From Streptomyces griseus (GTDB taxonomy: Bacteria; Actinomycetota; Actinomycetes; Streptomycetales; Streptomycetaceae): a stretch of 64,000 nucleotides of DNA. The notes below the pieces were generated by a model. It had not been told where the DNA came from and did no database searches. It saw only the letters and a program-made list of their open reading frames with translations. Below, one piece after another: positions 36,263-45,866 of the stretch; position 1 is the first letter of the stretch; each line of letters starts with the position of its first letter. Position numbers and translations under genes: made by a program. The DNA is taken from assembly GCF_900460065.1 (NCBI RefSeq), contig NZ_UAVD01000029.1, forward strand, positions 124,001 to 188,000, given 5' to 3'.

Positions 36263-39030
36263 CGCGGCTGCCGCACGGCCGGCCCAGTGACGGAGCCCCG
36301 GCGGACGCGGCGGGGGAGTTGTGCGGACGCGGCGAGGAGACCGCGCTCCTCGACGAGCTTCTCGCGCAGGCCCGCGACGGGACCGGTGGAGCACTCGTGT
36401 TGTGGGGCGAACCGGGTGTCGGCAAGTCGGCCCTCCTTCGCTACGTACACGACCGCGCCGCGGACTTCGTCCGGCTGAGCCACTCGGCCACCCGGCCCGA
36501 AGCGGACCTGGCACACGCGGGGCTCCACGGGCTGCTGCGGCCGGTGACCGATCGAATCGAGTCGCCGACCACCGCCCGGGCCGCCGCTCTGCGCGCCGCG
36601 CTCGGGGAGGGCGGCGGGCCGGTGGACCGCCTGGCGGTCGGGGCGGCCGTGCTGTCGCTGCTCTGCGAACTCGCCGAACGGCAGCCGGTGCTCGTCGTGG
36701 TGGACGACGGACAGTGGCTCGACGAGGCCACCGGGCTGTGCCTGGGAATCGTCGCCCGCCGCGCACGGGCGCACCCCGTGGTGGTCGTGCTCGCCGACCA
36801 CAGCGATCCGGCGACCCGGCCGTGGCAGGGTCTGGCCGCCGTACGGGTCGACGCCCTCACCGACGAGAGCGCCCGGCGGCTGCTGGCGACCGCGGCCCCG
36901 CTCGCCGACGAGGCGACGGTGCGCAAGATGATCCGGGAGACGGGAGGCAATCCCCTGGCGCTGCACGAACTGGCCGCGCTCGGGGGTGACTTCGACGAGA
37001 CCGAGTACCACCGGCAGGGGCGGAGCCCACGCGTCGGGCCGCGCCTGCGGCGGGCCTTCCGCGCCGCGATCGAGGCCCTGAGCCCTCCGGCGCGGCTGCT
37101 GACCGTGCTGGCGGCGGCCGAGGAACACGGCGACCGGCTCACGGTGCAGCGCGCGGGCCGTGCGTCGGGCGCGGGCGACGCCGCCTGGGACGAAGTGGCC
37201 GACGCGGGCCTGCTCCGCGTGGTGGGCGACCGCGTCCTCTTCCGGCACCCCGTGGTGAGCAGAGCCGTCTACGAGGGCTGCGGTGGAGCGGCGCGGCGAC
37301 AGGCCCACCGCGTCCTGGCCGCCACGATGCCCGACGGGGCGGAGGAGCGCGCCTGGCACCTCGCCGCCATGGCCCCTGACCGTGATGAGAACGTCGCGAG
37401 GCTCCTCGAACGGACAGCGGACCGCTCCCGGATCCGCGGGGGAACGGAGACGGCGGCACGGTCGCTGTGGCGGGCCGCCGAACTCTCGCCCGCACCGATC
37501 GACGCGTCCCGAAGACTCGCCGGGGCTGCCAGGGCCTTCTGGGACGCCGGATGCGCGGCCACGGCGGAACGCCTGCTCGACGACGCGGAACGGCTGGCCC
37601 CCGGCCCTCACATCGCCCGGCGGAGCGGTGGTCTGCGGGGGGTCATCGAGTTCACCCGAGGCCGGCCCGAAGTGGCGCACCACTACCTGACCACCGACAT
37701 GAACCACGTTTCGGATCCGGGCGCGGTGCTGGAACTGGGCACCCTCGCCCTGCGAGTCGCCTGGTCCGCCGGCCGCGGCGACCTCCAGGACGGAGCGCTT
37801 GAGCTGCTGCGCGAACTCGACGTCGACGGCCCGACCGTGTCACCCGGCACGCCGGCCTGGTGGCGCGGCGACGGGCCCGCCGACGCAACGCCGGCAGCCA
37901 TGTGCGCGGCCGACGAAGCCGACGTACGGGCCCGGGCGACGATCCCGCCGCTGCTGCCGCCGGCTCCCCTCGGGCTGGCGTGGGGGATCGACGGGCCGAT
38001 GGGGGACGTGCTGCGCCGCCGGATACCTCACCTGCGGCGGCGCGACGATCCTCCCCGACTCGCCGTCGCCCTGGCCCAGGCCGCGATGCTCGACAACGTC
38101 GCCGGCCGCTGGGCGGAAGCGGAGTCCTCGGCCGTGGAGGGGCTGCGGCTGGCCCGGGACATGGGCGCCGACCACATCGCCTCCCACTGCCGCACCAGCC
38201 TGGGCTGGCTCGCCGCCGCGCGGGGTGACGAGCGCACCGTCGCCGAGGCCACCGCCAGAAGCCTGGAAACCTCCCTCCCGCAGGGCGTCCGCGCGCTGAG
38301 CGCGGCCGCCCACTGGAGCCGCGGCATGGCGTCGCTGTTTCACGAGCGTCCCGAGGAAGCACTGGACAGCCTCATGCGCCTGACCGAGCCGGGCCATGGT
38401 GCGGAGCACCCGACCTTCGCGCTCCTGGCCGCTCTCGACACCACCGAGGCGGCCGTGCGCCTCGGACGGCACGACCTCGCGGACGAACGGGTACGGGCGC
38501 TCGAAGCCTGGGCGCGGCGCACCGGAGCGCCGTGGGCTCGGCTGGCCGGATACGTCACCCGCGCGCTCGTCGGAGGCGCCGGCGCCGAAGACGCCTTCCG
38601 GGCCGCGCTCGACGTGCCGGGAGCCCGGTCCCACCCGCTGCTCCACGCACGCGCTCAGCTGCTCTACGGAGAGTGGTTACGTCGGGGCCGCCGGCGGATC
38701 GACGCGCGCGTCCAGATCGGGGGAGCCATCGAGGTGTTCGACCGGCTCGGGGCCGAACCGCTGCACCGACGCGCGCGGCGCGAGCAGGACCTCACGGGAC
38801 CGCCCGGAGGCCGGGGGAGCCCCGGCACCGGGGCGACGCACCGGCTCACTGCCCAGGAGGAGCGCGTCGCCCGGTTGGCCGCCGAGCGGCTGACGAATCG
38901 CGAGATCGCCGTACAGCTGCGGATCAGCCACCGTACCGTGGGCCATCACCTCGGGAACGTGTTCGCCAAGCTCGGCATCAACACGCGGACGGAGCTGAAC
39001 TGCGTCGACGCCTGCCCCGAGCCGCCATGA
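36259..39030 (+). CDS. LuxR-family AAA (STAND) transcriptional regulator
   Basis: A 923-residue LAL-type regulator. The ATPase has GEPGVGKSALL near residue 40 and LVVVDDGQWLDEA near residue 150. A helical-repeat middle follows, and then a C-terminal LuxR helix-turn-helix (LTAQEERVARLAAERLTNREIAVQLRI, HHLGNVFAKLGINTR). It is read from a GTG overlapping the LLM stop (GTGA). LAL regulators often drive nearby catabolic or secondary-metabolic genes. Confidence 0.9.
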   Translation: MTRLPHGRPSDGAPADAAGELCGRGEETALLDELLAQARDGTGGALVLWGEPGVGKSALLRYVHDRAADFVRLSHSATRPEADLAHAGLHGLLRPVTDRIESPTTARAAALRAALGEGGGPVDRLAVGAAVLSLLCELAERQPVLVVVDDGQWLDEATGLCLGIVARRARAHPVVVVLADHSDPATRPWQGLAAVRVDALTDESARRLLATAAPLADEATVRKMIRETGGNPLALHELAALGGDFDETEYHRQGRSPRVGPRLRRAFRAAIEALSPPARLLTVLAAAEEHGDRLTVQRAGRASGAGDAAWDEVADAGLLRVVGDRVLFRHPVVSRAVYEGCGGAARRQAHRVLAATMPDGAEERAWHLAAMAPDRDENVARLLERTADRSRIRGGTETAARSLWRAAELSPAPIDASRRLAGAARAFWDAGCAATAERLLDDAERLAPGPHIARRSGGLRGVIEFTRGRPEVAHHYLTTDMNHVSDPGAVLELGTLALRVAWSAGRGDLQDGALELLRELDVDGPTVSPGTPAWWRGDGPADATPAAMCAADEADVRARATIPPLLPPAPLGLAWGIDGPMGDVLRRRIPHLRRRDDPPRLAVALAQAAMLDNVAGRWAEAESSAVEGLRLARDMGADHIASHCRTSLGWLAAARGDERTVAEATARSLETSLPQGVRALSAAAHWSRGMASLFHERPEEALDSLMRLTEPGHGAEHPTFALLAALDTTEAAVRLGRHDLADERVRALEAWARRTGAPWARLAGYVTRALVGGAGAEDAFRAALDVPGARSHPLLHARAQLLYGEWLRRGRRRIDARVQIGGAIEVFDRLGAEPLHRRARREQDLTGPPGGRGSPGTGATHRLTAQEERVARLAAERLTNREIAVQLRISHRTVGHHLGNVFAKLGINTRTELNCVDACPEPP

Positions 39031-39235
39031 GCGACCGACGCCGCGGTGCGACGGCTGCCCCGCCGAGGGCCAACGACCGATCAGCGTACGGTGGGATGCC
39101 CCGCTGAGGCGTCGGCGAACCGTCGTGGGAGAACCTCAAAGCCATCGGCAAGCCGTGGGTCCCGGTGGACAGGCGACGGGCCGAGCGTCGGTCCGGATGC
39201 GCTCCCGCCTCCCCGATGACCGAGGCGGACACGAC

Positions 39236-40003
39236 CTAGAGCCAGTGCCCGCCCGCTACCTGGATGACCTGACCGGTGATCCACCGGGCCTGGTGTGAGG
39301 CGAGGAAGACACAGGCGTCCGCGATGTCGGTCGGATCCCCCACCCGCTTCAGGGGGATGCCGGGAATGACCTGGCTGATGAGTCTGTCGTCCATCCAGCC
39401 GGTCTGGATCGGTCCGGGGGCGACGGCATTGACCCGGATTCGGGGCCCGAGGTCGACTGCGGCGCCTCTGGTGAGGGATTCGAGGGCTGCCTTCGACATC
39501 CCGTAAGAGACCTGGCCGGGAAAGCCCCGGGCGGCGTCGGTGGAGATGTTGACGACACTGGCGGAGCCGGGCGGAGCGTTCTCGGGGACGCGCCTGGACA
39601 TTTCCGCGATGAGCAGGGCGGGAGCCATGGTGTTGACGCGGAGGGTTTGCTCCATGCCGGTGTCGTCGAGGGAACCGAAGGTATCTGCCTCGTTGGCCAG
39701 CGCGGCGTTGTTGATGAGCACGTCCACGGCGCCTACCCGCTTCTCCAGCGTCTCCATCAGCCTGCCGGCGGCCCCGGGTGTGAGGAAGTCCTCGGCGATG
39801 CCCATGGCACCGGGGAGGGACGAGACGAAGGCGCGGGCATCGGAGGCGGTGTGTCCGTGAGGTCCCGCGGATGCCTCGCCGGGCGGGTAGTGGACGACGA
39901 CACGTGCGCCTTGTTCGGCGAAGGCCCGTGAGATGGCCGCACCGATGTTGGTCGCACCGCCGGTGACCAGAATCGTCTTCTGTGAGAGCCCTGGATCAAT
40001 CAT
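39236..40003 (-). CDS. Short-chain dehydrogenase/reductase
   Basis: A 255-residue classical SDR. The cofactor motif TGGATNIG is at residues 14-21, NNAA at about 98-101, catalytic S154, Y167 and K171 in SYGMSK, and the C-terminal PGPIQTGWMDD with WITGQVIQVAGG. NAD(P) specificity is not clear. It ends at a TAG at 39236-39238. A strong hairpin lies upstream, so it has its own promoter. Confidence 0.92.
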   Translation of the reverse strand: MIDPGLSQKTILVTGGATNIGAAISRAFAEQGARVVVHYPPGEASAGPHGHTASDARAFVSSLPGAMGIAEDFLTPGAAGRLMETLEKRVGAVDVLINNAALANEADTFGSLDDTGMEQTLRVNTMAPALLIAEMSRRVPENAPPGSASVVNISTDAARGFPGQVSYGMSKAALESLTRGAAVDLGPRIRVNAVAPGPIQTGWMDDRLISQVIPGIPLKRVGDPTDIADACVFLASHQARWITGQVIQVAGGHWL

Positions 40004-40050
40004 GGTCACGCATGCTAGGCGCGGGGCCATGACCGCCGTCGAGTCCACGA

Positions 40051-40097
40051 GCGGATCCGCACGGGCCGGAGCAGCGCCCCGGCCCGTGCGGATCCGC
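40051..40097 (-). terminator. Strong hairpin between the MBL-fold and SDR genes
   Basis: A perfect 19-bp stem (40051-40069 with 40079-40097) and a 9-base loop follow the MBL-fold stop on the minus strand, 111 bases away, and lie upstream of the SDR start. Confidence 0.65.
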
Positions 40098-40207
40098 CGA
40101 CGAGGACGACCACGGAGGAGAGCCGCCGCGCCGCGGCGGACCGTCCGCCGGGGCGGGCGGCGGGCGGGGGCAGGGACCGCCGGGCGCGGGGAGGGTTCAG
40201 GACGGTG

Positions 40208-41290
40208 TCAGGTCAGGAAGACCGGCGGATTCTCGCCCCGCAGGCGGTAGTCGGGCCGGGGCCGTTCGAGGCGGATCGATTCCAGCACGGTGTAGGCGTG
40301 GTACTTCGTCTGGGTGGTGGCGCCCGCCAGCCGTTCCCACCAGAGCCGGCCGTCGCTGGTCTTCTTCTCCAGGACGTGGCGGGTGGTGTGGTTCGCCATC
40401 GAGTTGATCCAGTTCTCGGTGCCGACGAACATCCTGTCCCAGCCGGTGTCGGCCACGATGTCGGCGAGCGCGTCCGAGCGGCTGAATCGCTCGACCGCCG
40501 CCGTCGCCCCCTCCAGCACATCGGCGAAGTACTCCACGCACAGCTTCACCTGCTCGTAGGTGCCGTAATGCATGTGGTGCCCGCCGACGAAGAAGTCGAA
40601 GTCGTAGGCGAGGATCTGCGACTGTGCCTCGTACCAGCCGGAGATGTTCTGCGAGGCGTCGCAGTGCATGAAGGTGACGCTGCCCGGACTCACGATGTCC
40701 ACGGCGGTCAGCACCTTCTGCCGGGGTGCGTAGACGAAGATGTTGCCGGGGCAGTGGTTCTCCCCCTTGTAGGAGAGCTGCAAAATCTCTCCGCCCACTT
40801 CGAGAACGAGTTCGTCGTCGAAAGTCGTCGTCGGCACGGGGCGTTTCGGGTCCGGAAAGCGCTCCAGGAGTTCCTTGGTGATGCGGTGAGCGACGATCTC
40901 GACGTCGGGACCGAACACGGAGGCCGCGCCGATGTGGTCGGTGTGCCAGTGACTGTAGATCACATGGGTCACCGGTTGGTCCGTGACGTCCTCGATCGCC
41001 GCCAGCATGTTCTCGCCCAGGGTCGGCGGTGCGTCGATCACGACCACGCCCTGCTCGGTCACCACGAAGGCCGCGTCATAGCCGGCACTGGTGACCCAGT
41101 GGAAGCCGCCGCGCAGTTCCTCGACGTGGTAGCCGTACCTCTGGAAGTGCTCACTGCGAAAATACGGAGGGTAGTACCCCTCGGGGTCCACGGGGTCGTC
41201 CGCACCCGCGCGAGGAAAACCGTAGTGGTCGATCCCGTAGAAGCTTCGACTGTCCTCGACGCCCATGGGCAGCTGACTTTTCTGACACAT
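40208..41290 (-). CDS. MBL-fold metallo-hydrolase
   Basis: A 360-residue metallo-beta-lactamase-fold protein. The zinc signature SHWHTDHIG (H114, H116, D118, H119) is followed by GENHCPGNIFVY and VGGHHMHYG, supplying further metal ligands. No lactonase-specific motif was recognised. It lies 48 bases after the zinc alcohol dehydrogenase on the same strand, so the two may be co-transcribed and act on one substrate. Confidence 0.88.
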   Translation of the reverse strand: MCQKSQLPMGVEDSRSFYGIDHYGFPRAGADDPVDPEGYYPPYFRSEHFQRYGYHVEELRGGFHWVTSAGYDAAFVVTEQGVVVIDAPPTLGENMLAAIEDVTDQPVTHVIYSHWHTDHIGAASVFGPDVEIVAHRITKELLERFPDPKRPVPTTTFDDELVLEVGGEILQLSYKGENHCPGNIFVYAPRQKVLTAVDIVSPGSVTFMHCDASQNISGWYEAQSQILAYDFDFFVGGHHMHYGTYEQVKLCVEYFADVLEGATAAVERFSRSDALADIVADTGWDRMFVGTENWINSMANHTTRHVLEKKTSDGRLWWERLAGATTQTKYHAYTVLESIRLERPRPDYRLRGENPPVFLT

Positions 41291-41338
41291 TCTCGGTACG
41301 CCTCTCTGTCATGTCGGGTAGATATGTCGAAACGCGCC

Positions 41339-42454
41339 CTAGCCCGGCGACGTGAACCGAAGGACCGCCTTGGTGACGCGGCCCGAGCCCGCATCCTCGA
41401 ACGCGGCGTCGATATCGGCGAAGTCGTAGAAGGACAGCAGCCGGTCGATCGGGAAACGGCCCGCTCGATAGAGCCGGGCAAGGTCGTTGATCAGGAGCGA
41501 GGAGACGGCGTCTCCCTGGATGATGCCCTGCAACGACTGGCCGAGGGTGAGCCGGCCGGCGTCCACCACGGCGCCCGCGCCTTCGTGGAACGCCACGAAG
41601 CCGAATTTTCCCCGCGCTGCCAGGGCCCCGACCCCGGCGTCGAGGTTCTCCGCCCGCCCGCTCGTGTCGAGGATGTACTCCAGGCCGCGCTCCTCGACGG
41701 CACGGAGCGCGGCGGTCGGATCCTCGACCCGGACGGGGTCGACGAGGTGCGTCGCGCCCAGAGCGCGGGCGAGTTCGAGCCGACCGCCGTCCACGTCGAC
41801 GGCGACGACGGTGGTGGCGCCCGCGACGCGAGCCGCCATCACCGCCGCCAAACCCACCGCGCCCACGCCGAACACCGCGAACGACGCCCCCGCCGGAACA
41901 GCGAGGGCCTTGAGCACGGCGCCCGCGCCCGTCTGCAGTCCGCACCCCAGGGGGGCCAGGACGTCGAGGGGCAGATCGCGCGGAACCCTGATCGTGTTCC
42001 GCCGGTGGGCCAGAGCGTGGGTGGAGAACGAGGACTGGCCGAAGAAGTGGCCGTGTGGCTCGACCCCCTCGGCGACGTGCAGGCCGTTCGAGCCGTCCAG
42101 GCGGGCCCCCGCGAAGTTGGCTGCCCAGAGGTCGTCGCAGTAGGCCGGGTGGGAGGACACGCAGGGCTTGCAGCGGCCGCATGAGTGGTAGGAGAGCACG
42201 ACGTGGTCGCCGGGTTCGACGGAGGTGACGGCGGACCCCACCCGTTCGACGACTCCCGCACCCTCGTGCCCCAGCACCACCGGCAGCGGCGTCGCCATGC
42301 GCCGCGACCGCACGTGGGCGTCGGTCGCGCATATTCCGGTCGCGACCATGCGGACGAGTACCTCGTCCGGCCGCGGATCCTCGATCTCGATGTCCCGGAG
42401 CTCGAACGGCCCGTCCGGCAATGCGAGAACGGCGGCACGCGCGGTGGTGGTCAT
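41339..42454 (-). CDS. Zinc-dependent alcohol dehydrogenase (MDR, aryl-alcohol type)
   Basis: A 371-residue zinc MDR. Catalytic zinc ligands are C42, H63 (GHEGAG) and C171; structural zinc cysteines are C92, C95, C98 and C106 (SCGRCKPC, then YC). The cofactor motif is GVGAVG at 196-201. The text IEIEDPRPDEVLVRMVATGICATD resembles aryl- and benzyl-alcohol dehydrogenases. It is probably NAD-dependent. It is followed closely by the MBL-fold gene. Confidence 0.92.
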   Translation of the reverse strand: MTTTARAAVLALPDGPFELRDIEIEDPRPDEVLVRMVATGICATDAHVRSRRMATPLPVVLGHEGAGVVERVGSAVTSVEPGDHVVLSYHSCGRCKPCVSSHPAYCDDLWAANFAGARLDGSNGLHVAEGVEPHGHFFGQSSFSTHALAHRRNTIRVPRDLPLDVLAPLGCGLQTGAGAVLKALAVPAGASFAVFGVGAVGLAAVMAARVAGATTVVAVDVDGGRLELARALGATHLVDPVRVEDPTAALRAVEERGLEYILDTSGRAENLDAGVGALAARGKFGFVAFHEGAGAVVDAGRLTLGQSLQGIIQGDAVSSLLINDLARLYRAGRFPIDRLLSFYDFADIDAAFEDAGSGRVTKAVLRFTSPG

Positions 42455-42634
42455 AGGTCGTGGGCCTGCCGCGCGGCGCCGCCGGTGCCCTGGTGGAAGA
42501 GGACAGAAAGCATCGGTTGACTCCCGGATCGGTTGCGGGTCCCAGAAACCCTTGCGTGTGTTCGAAGCTAGATCGCCGGACGGTGTTCGCGGATCGGTCG
42601 CCGTATCGGCTGCGGCCCGGCTCTCCCGAGGGCT

Positions 42635-42680
42635 CTCCCCATCGGGGCCGGTGTCCGCGGACACCGCACCCGATGGGGAG
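42635..42680 (-). terminator. Complex hairpin between Gfo/Idh and alcohol dehydrogenase genes
   Basis: A 12-bp outer stem (CTCCCCATCGGG and its complement at 42669-42680) encloses a perfect 16-base palindrome (GGTGTCCGCGGACACC). Confidence 0.6.
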
Positions 42681-42698
42681 GTACCGGCCGTTGGCGGT

Positions 42699-42739
42699 CC
42701 GGGCCTCACCGGCCGCGGTGCGGGGGCGGTGAGGCCCGG
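42699..42739 (-). terminator. Hairpin after the Gfo/Idh gene
   Basis: A 13-bp stem (CCGGGCCTCACCG with CGGTGAGGCCCGG) with a 15-base loop lies directly downstream of the minus-strand Gfo/Idh stop. Confidence 0.7.
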
Positions 42740-42752
42740 TGGTGTGGCACCG

Positions 42753-43844
42753 CTACTGTCGGACGCCGGTCAGTGCCGCTTGTTCGACGCGGGCGACGAG
42801 ACGGCTGTTGTGGACGGCGTGGCTGAATCCGGGGGTGTGGTGGGTGCCGTGGGCGATGTCCCCGGCCAGACTGGCGTAGACCTCGCCGACGTTGATGGCG
42901 GCACCGGTCCAGATGGCGGCGGCCGCGGGTCCTGTGCCGGTGGCGACGGGGCTCTCGGGCGCGGTGAAGCCGACGCTCGACGCGAGGGTGAGGTCGCCGA
43001 CCTGCACCCCTGCGGGATGGTCGCCGGTCAGTCTCAGCCACCCTTCCGATCCGCGTACTTCCAGCCCGAAGTGGGCTTGGGGCGCCGGTACGCCCGCCAG
43101 GATCTGCACTCCCACCGGTGCCCCCGACGAGGTCTTGGCGATGACGTCGAGGTGGTCCGGGACCTCGCGGACGGAGATCGCGCCGGTGTCCGCCAACTTC
43201 ACCCGCGGCCACAGGAGTTCCGTACGGGCGTCGATTTCGGTGATGTCGCCGAGTACGGCTTCGATGACGTCGAGGACGTGGCCGGCGGCGATGGGGAGGA
43301 AGCCGGCCCCGGACGCCGCCCTGTCGACATAGGCGTAGGCGCTCGTCGACTCCGGGCCGTTGCCGAAGGTGGTCGCGGTGACGCGTGCCGAGAGCAGCCG
43401 CCCGAGCCGGCCCTGCGCGATGATCTCCGCCGCGCGGCGCACCGAGGGGTTGAGCCGGCCCTGCAGGCCTATCGCGGTGTGCAGGGAACCGGCCGCGCCA
43501 GCCATCTCCTCCGTCTGCGCCACGGTCGCGCCCAGGGGCGACTCCGCGTAGACGGCCTTGTTCGCCGCGAGGGCGGCGAGGACGAGCTCGCGGTGGGCCG
43601 GGACCTTCACCGCGACGGTGACGAGGTCGATCGAAGGGGCGTCGATGAGCTCGTAGGGGTCCGCGAACCACCGCTCGGCGCCGAACGCCTCGGCTGCGCG
43701 GCGCGCGCTCTCCTCGTGCCGTGTCGCCACCCCGGCCAGATGGAACTCCGGCTGCGCCGCCAGCGCGGGGATGTGAGAGGCCCCCGCCCAACTCGCTTGG
43801 GTGTCCGCACCGATGATGCCGACACGGATCAGATCGCTGGACAT
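42753..43844 (-). CDS. Gfo/Idh/MocA-family oxidoreductase
   Basis: A 363-residue NAD(P)-binding oxidoreductase: IRVGIIGADTQASWAG at the N-terminus, VKVPAHRELVLAALAANKAVYAESPLGA (the EKP-like motif, here with AESP), and AAGHVLDVIEAVLG containing the conserved H. The usual catalytic lysine of EKP is replaced by Ser/Pro context (AESPLG), so activity is uncertain. The ATG at 43844 is chosen for family similarity. It lies 88 bases after the aldo-keto gene on the same strand, so it may share its transcript. Confidence 0.88.
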   Translation of the reverse strand: MSSDLIRVGIIGADTQASWAGASHIPALAAQPEFHLAGVATRHEESARRAAEAFGAERWFADPYELIDAPSIDLVTVAVKVPAHRELVLAALAANKAVYAESPLGATVAQTEEMAGAAGSLHTAIGLQGRLNPSVRRAAEIIAQGRLGRLLSARVTATTFGNGPESTSAYAYVDRAASGAGFLPIAAGHVLDVIEAVLGDITEIDARTELLWPRVKLADTGAISVREVPDHLDVIAKTSSGAPVGVQILAGVPAPQAHFGLEVRGSEGWLRLTGDHPAGVQVGDLTLASSVGFTAPESPVATGTGPAAAAIWTGAAINVGEVYASLAGDIAHGTHHTPGFSHAVHNSRLVARVEQAALTGVRQ

Positions 43845-43932
43845 GATGTGGTGTTCCCCTTTTTCCGTTGCCACAGGAGTTGGTGCCTTCATCTGAGGGG
43901 GGCGACAGGCCTTGACCGCCGTCGCGCCCCTG

Positions 43933-44904
43933 TCACCGGTCGATGTCCGCCATGTCGGGCTCGGCGTGGCGTGCGCCGGACGCCGGTGTCAGGTTCGTCA
44001 GGCGTTTGATCTGGCCCGGGGTGAGCCGGATTCCGTCGGCCGCGCTGTTCTCCTGGAGCCGGTCGACGCGTTTCGTGCCCGGAATGGGGGCGATGCCGTC
44101 TCCTCGCGCGAGCAGCCAGGCCAGAGCGACCTGCGCGGGGGTGGCACCGGCTTCCTCGGCGACCTCGCGTACCCGGTCGACGATGCGCAGGTTGCGCGTG
44201 AGGTTCTCGCCGGTGAACCGGGGGTTGGTGCGGCGCCAGTCGGTGGCGTCCATGCCGTCCAGCGTGCGGATGCCACCGGCGAGGAAACCGTGCCCCAGCG
44301 GTGCGTAGGGAACCAGCCCGATACCGAGCTCGCGCAGCGTGGGCAGCACCTCGGCCTCGGGGTCGCGTGTCCACAACGAGTACTCGGTCTGGACAGCGGC
44401 CACCGGGTGGACGGCATGCGCTCGGCGGATCGTCGCCGCGCTCGCCTCCGACAGCCCGATGTGCAGGATCTTGCCCGCGGCCACCAGCTCGCTCAGCGCT
44501 CCCACCGTCTCCTCGACGGGAGTACCGGGGTCGACCCGGTGCTGGTAGTAGAGGTCGATGCGGTCGGTTCCGAGTCGTCGCAGGGAGCCCTCGACCGCCG
44601 TACGGACGTTGGCGGGGGTGCTGTCCGGGCCCGGCCGGCCGGAATGGGAGACCAGCCCGAACTTGGTCGCGAGAACGGCTTCGTCCCGGCGGCCCCGCAG
44701 CGCGCGGCCCACCAGTTCCTCGTTGACGTAGGGCCCGTACACCTCGGCGGTGTCCAGGTGGGTGACACCGAGGTCCACCGCGCGCCGAAGGGTGCGGATC
44801 GATCGGGTCTCGTCCCGGCCCGCGCCGGTGTAGAACGCCGACATCCCCATGGCGCCGAGGCCGATGCGCGATACCTGGAGCGCGCCGAGCGATGTGGACT
44901 GCAT
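43933..44904 (-). CDS. Aldo/keto reductase
   Basis: A 323-residue AKR with the catalytic tetrad D51, Y56, K81 and H122 (LDTAEVYGPYVNEE, LATKFG, YYQHRVDP). NADPH-binding residues lie in the C-terminal PIPGTKRVDRLQENSAA. Its start is preceded by an AGGAAAGGA ribosome site. It is divergent from the MarR gene and shares an interval with two MarR-type palindromes, so it is probably repressed by that regulator. Confidence 0.93.
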   Translation of the reverse strand: MQSTSLGALQVSRIGLGAMGMSAFYTGAGRDETRSIRTLRRAVDLGVTHLDTAEVYGPYVNEELVGRALRGRRDEAVLATKFGLVSHSGRPGPDSTPANVRTAVEGSLRRLGTDRIDLYYQHRVDPGTPVEETVGALSELVAAGKILHIGLSEASAATIRRAHAVHPVAAVQTEYSLWTRDPEAEVLPTLRELGIGLVPYAPLGHGFLAGGIRTLDGMDATDWRRTNPRFTGENLTRNLRIVDRVREVAEEAGATPAQVALAWLLARGDGIAPIPGTKRVDRLQENSAADGIRLTPGQIKRLTNLTPASGARHAEPDMADIDR

Positions 44905-45044
44905 CCGTCGTCCTTTCCTGGACCTGGTCCTCGCCCCGCCCCGCCCCGCGCTTCTGCGTGGGGACCGGTCTCACGCCGCGAGAGGGCGCGCGCCGACGGC
45001 GCACCGCACGGTCGGCGGTTGCGCACACGGTCGGCGAGGCGAAC

Positions 45045-45085
45045 TTGACGCGTCAATAACTACACGTTCCAACTTGACGCGTCAA
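45045..45085. promoter_or_regulatory. Two identical 12-bp palindromes (putative MarR operators)
   Basis: TTGACGCGTCAA occurs at 45045-45056 and at 45074-45085, 29 bp apart centre to centre, in the 203-bp interval between the divergent aldo-keto reductase and MarR genes. Such dyads are typical MarR binding sites. Confidence 0.8.
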
Positions 45086-45101
45086 CAAGGGGGTCTAGGA
45101 T
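45074..45101 (+). promoter_or_regulatory. Putative MarR promoter overlapping the second palindrome
   Basis: TTGACG (45074-45079) and TAGGAT (45096-45101) form a -35/-10 pair with a 16-base spacer. The expected start point falls about at the ATG (45108), so the transcript may be leaderless. On the other strand TTGACG (45085-45080), a 17-base spacer and TAGTTA (45062-45057) form a divergent promoter. Confidence 0.6.
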
Positions 45102-45107
45102 GTCCCT

Positions 45108-45764
45108 ATGGCGAGCACGGCAGACGATGTGGACGGATCACGCCCCGGGCGGCAACGGCGCGGGTCGACAGCCGGGACGGAGGCGTCTGCCGCGGAGGGG
45201 CCCGGCTCGGCCGGGCTCACGGGCCCGGTTGCCGGAACCAGGTGGCTGAACGGGGACGAGCGGGCGGCGTGGCTGGCCAATTCCGCGATCATGATCAGCC
45301 TGCCGGCCGCTCTGGACGCGCGGATGCAGCGCGAGGCGGGGCTGACCTTCTTCGAGTACATGGTGCTCTCGGTCCTCTCCGAGCAGCCGGCCCGCACGCT
45401 GCAGATGAGCACCCTGGCCGCGCGAACGGCGGCGTCTCTTTCGCGGCTGTCCCACGTCGTCGGCCGACTGGAGAAGCGGGCGTTGATCACGCGGACCCGA
45501 ATCCCCGGTCCCGGCAGACGTACCAACGCGACGCTGACCGAGGCCGGTTACGAGGTGGTCGTGGCGGCGGCGCCGGGACATGTCGCCGCGGTCCGCGAGT
45601 ATTTGATCGATGGGCTCGATCCCCAGGAGCTGGCGACACTGCGCCGCATCGGCGCGGCAGTCGACACCGCCGTCAAGCGTGAGCAGGCCGACGCGGGCTC
45701 CGCACCGCCACCTCCCCCAAAAGCAGCGGGAACCCACGACACACACGGGCGTACCGCGGACTGA
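45108..45764 (+). CDS. MarR-family transcriptional regulator
   Basis: A 218-residue MarR regulator with a variable N-terminal tail of about 45 residues, then LTFFEYMVLSVLSEQPARTLQMSTLAARTAASLSRLSHVVGRLEKRALITRT (winged HTH) and RRTNATLTEAGYEVV. The long Ala/Gly-rich N-terminus is unusual for MarR. There is no ribosome site ahead of the ATG, which fits a leaderless message. Two palindromes overlap its promoter, so autoregulation is likely. Confidence 0.9.
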   Translation: MASTADDVDGSRPGRQRRGSTAGTEASAAEGPGSAGLTGPVAGTRWLNGDERAAWLANSAIMISLPAALDARMQREAGLTFFEYMVLSVLSEQPARTLQMSTLAARTAASLSRLSHVVGRLEKRALITRTRIPGPGRRTNATLTEAGYEVVVAAAPGHVAAVREYLIDGLDPQELATLRRIGAAVDTAVKREQADAGSAPPPPPKAAGTHDTHGRTAD

Positions 45765-45866
45765 CCGAGGGGTGGTGCAACAGGTGGCGGTGACGCCGAC
45801 TGCCCCCTCCGGGCCGGAGGAGACGCCGGCTCTCGGACGCGTGGCTCCTCCGTCGGCGCCCCCGAC

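Noticed and set aside
39031..39235. Small gene between the LuxR regulator and the SDR gene
   Set aside because: Frames here are short, lack ribosome sites and show no recognisable text.
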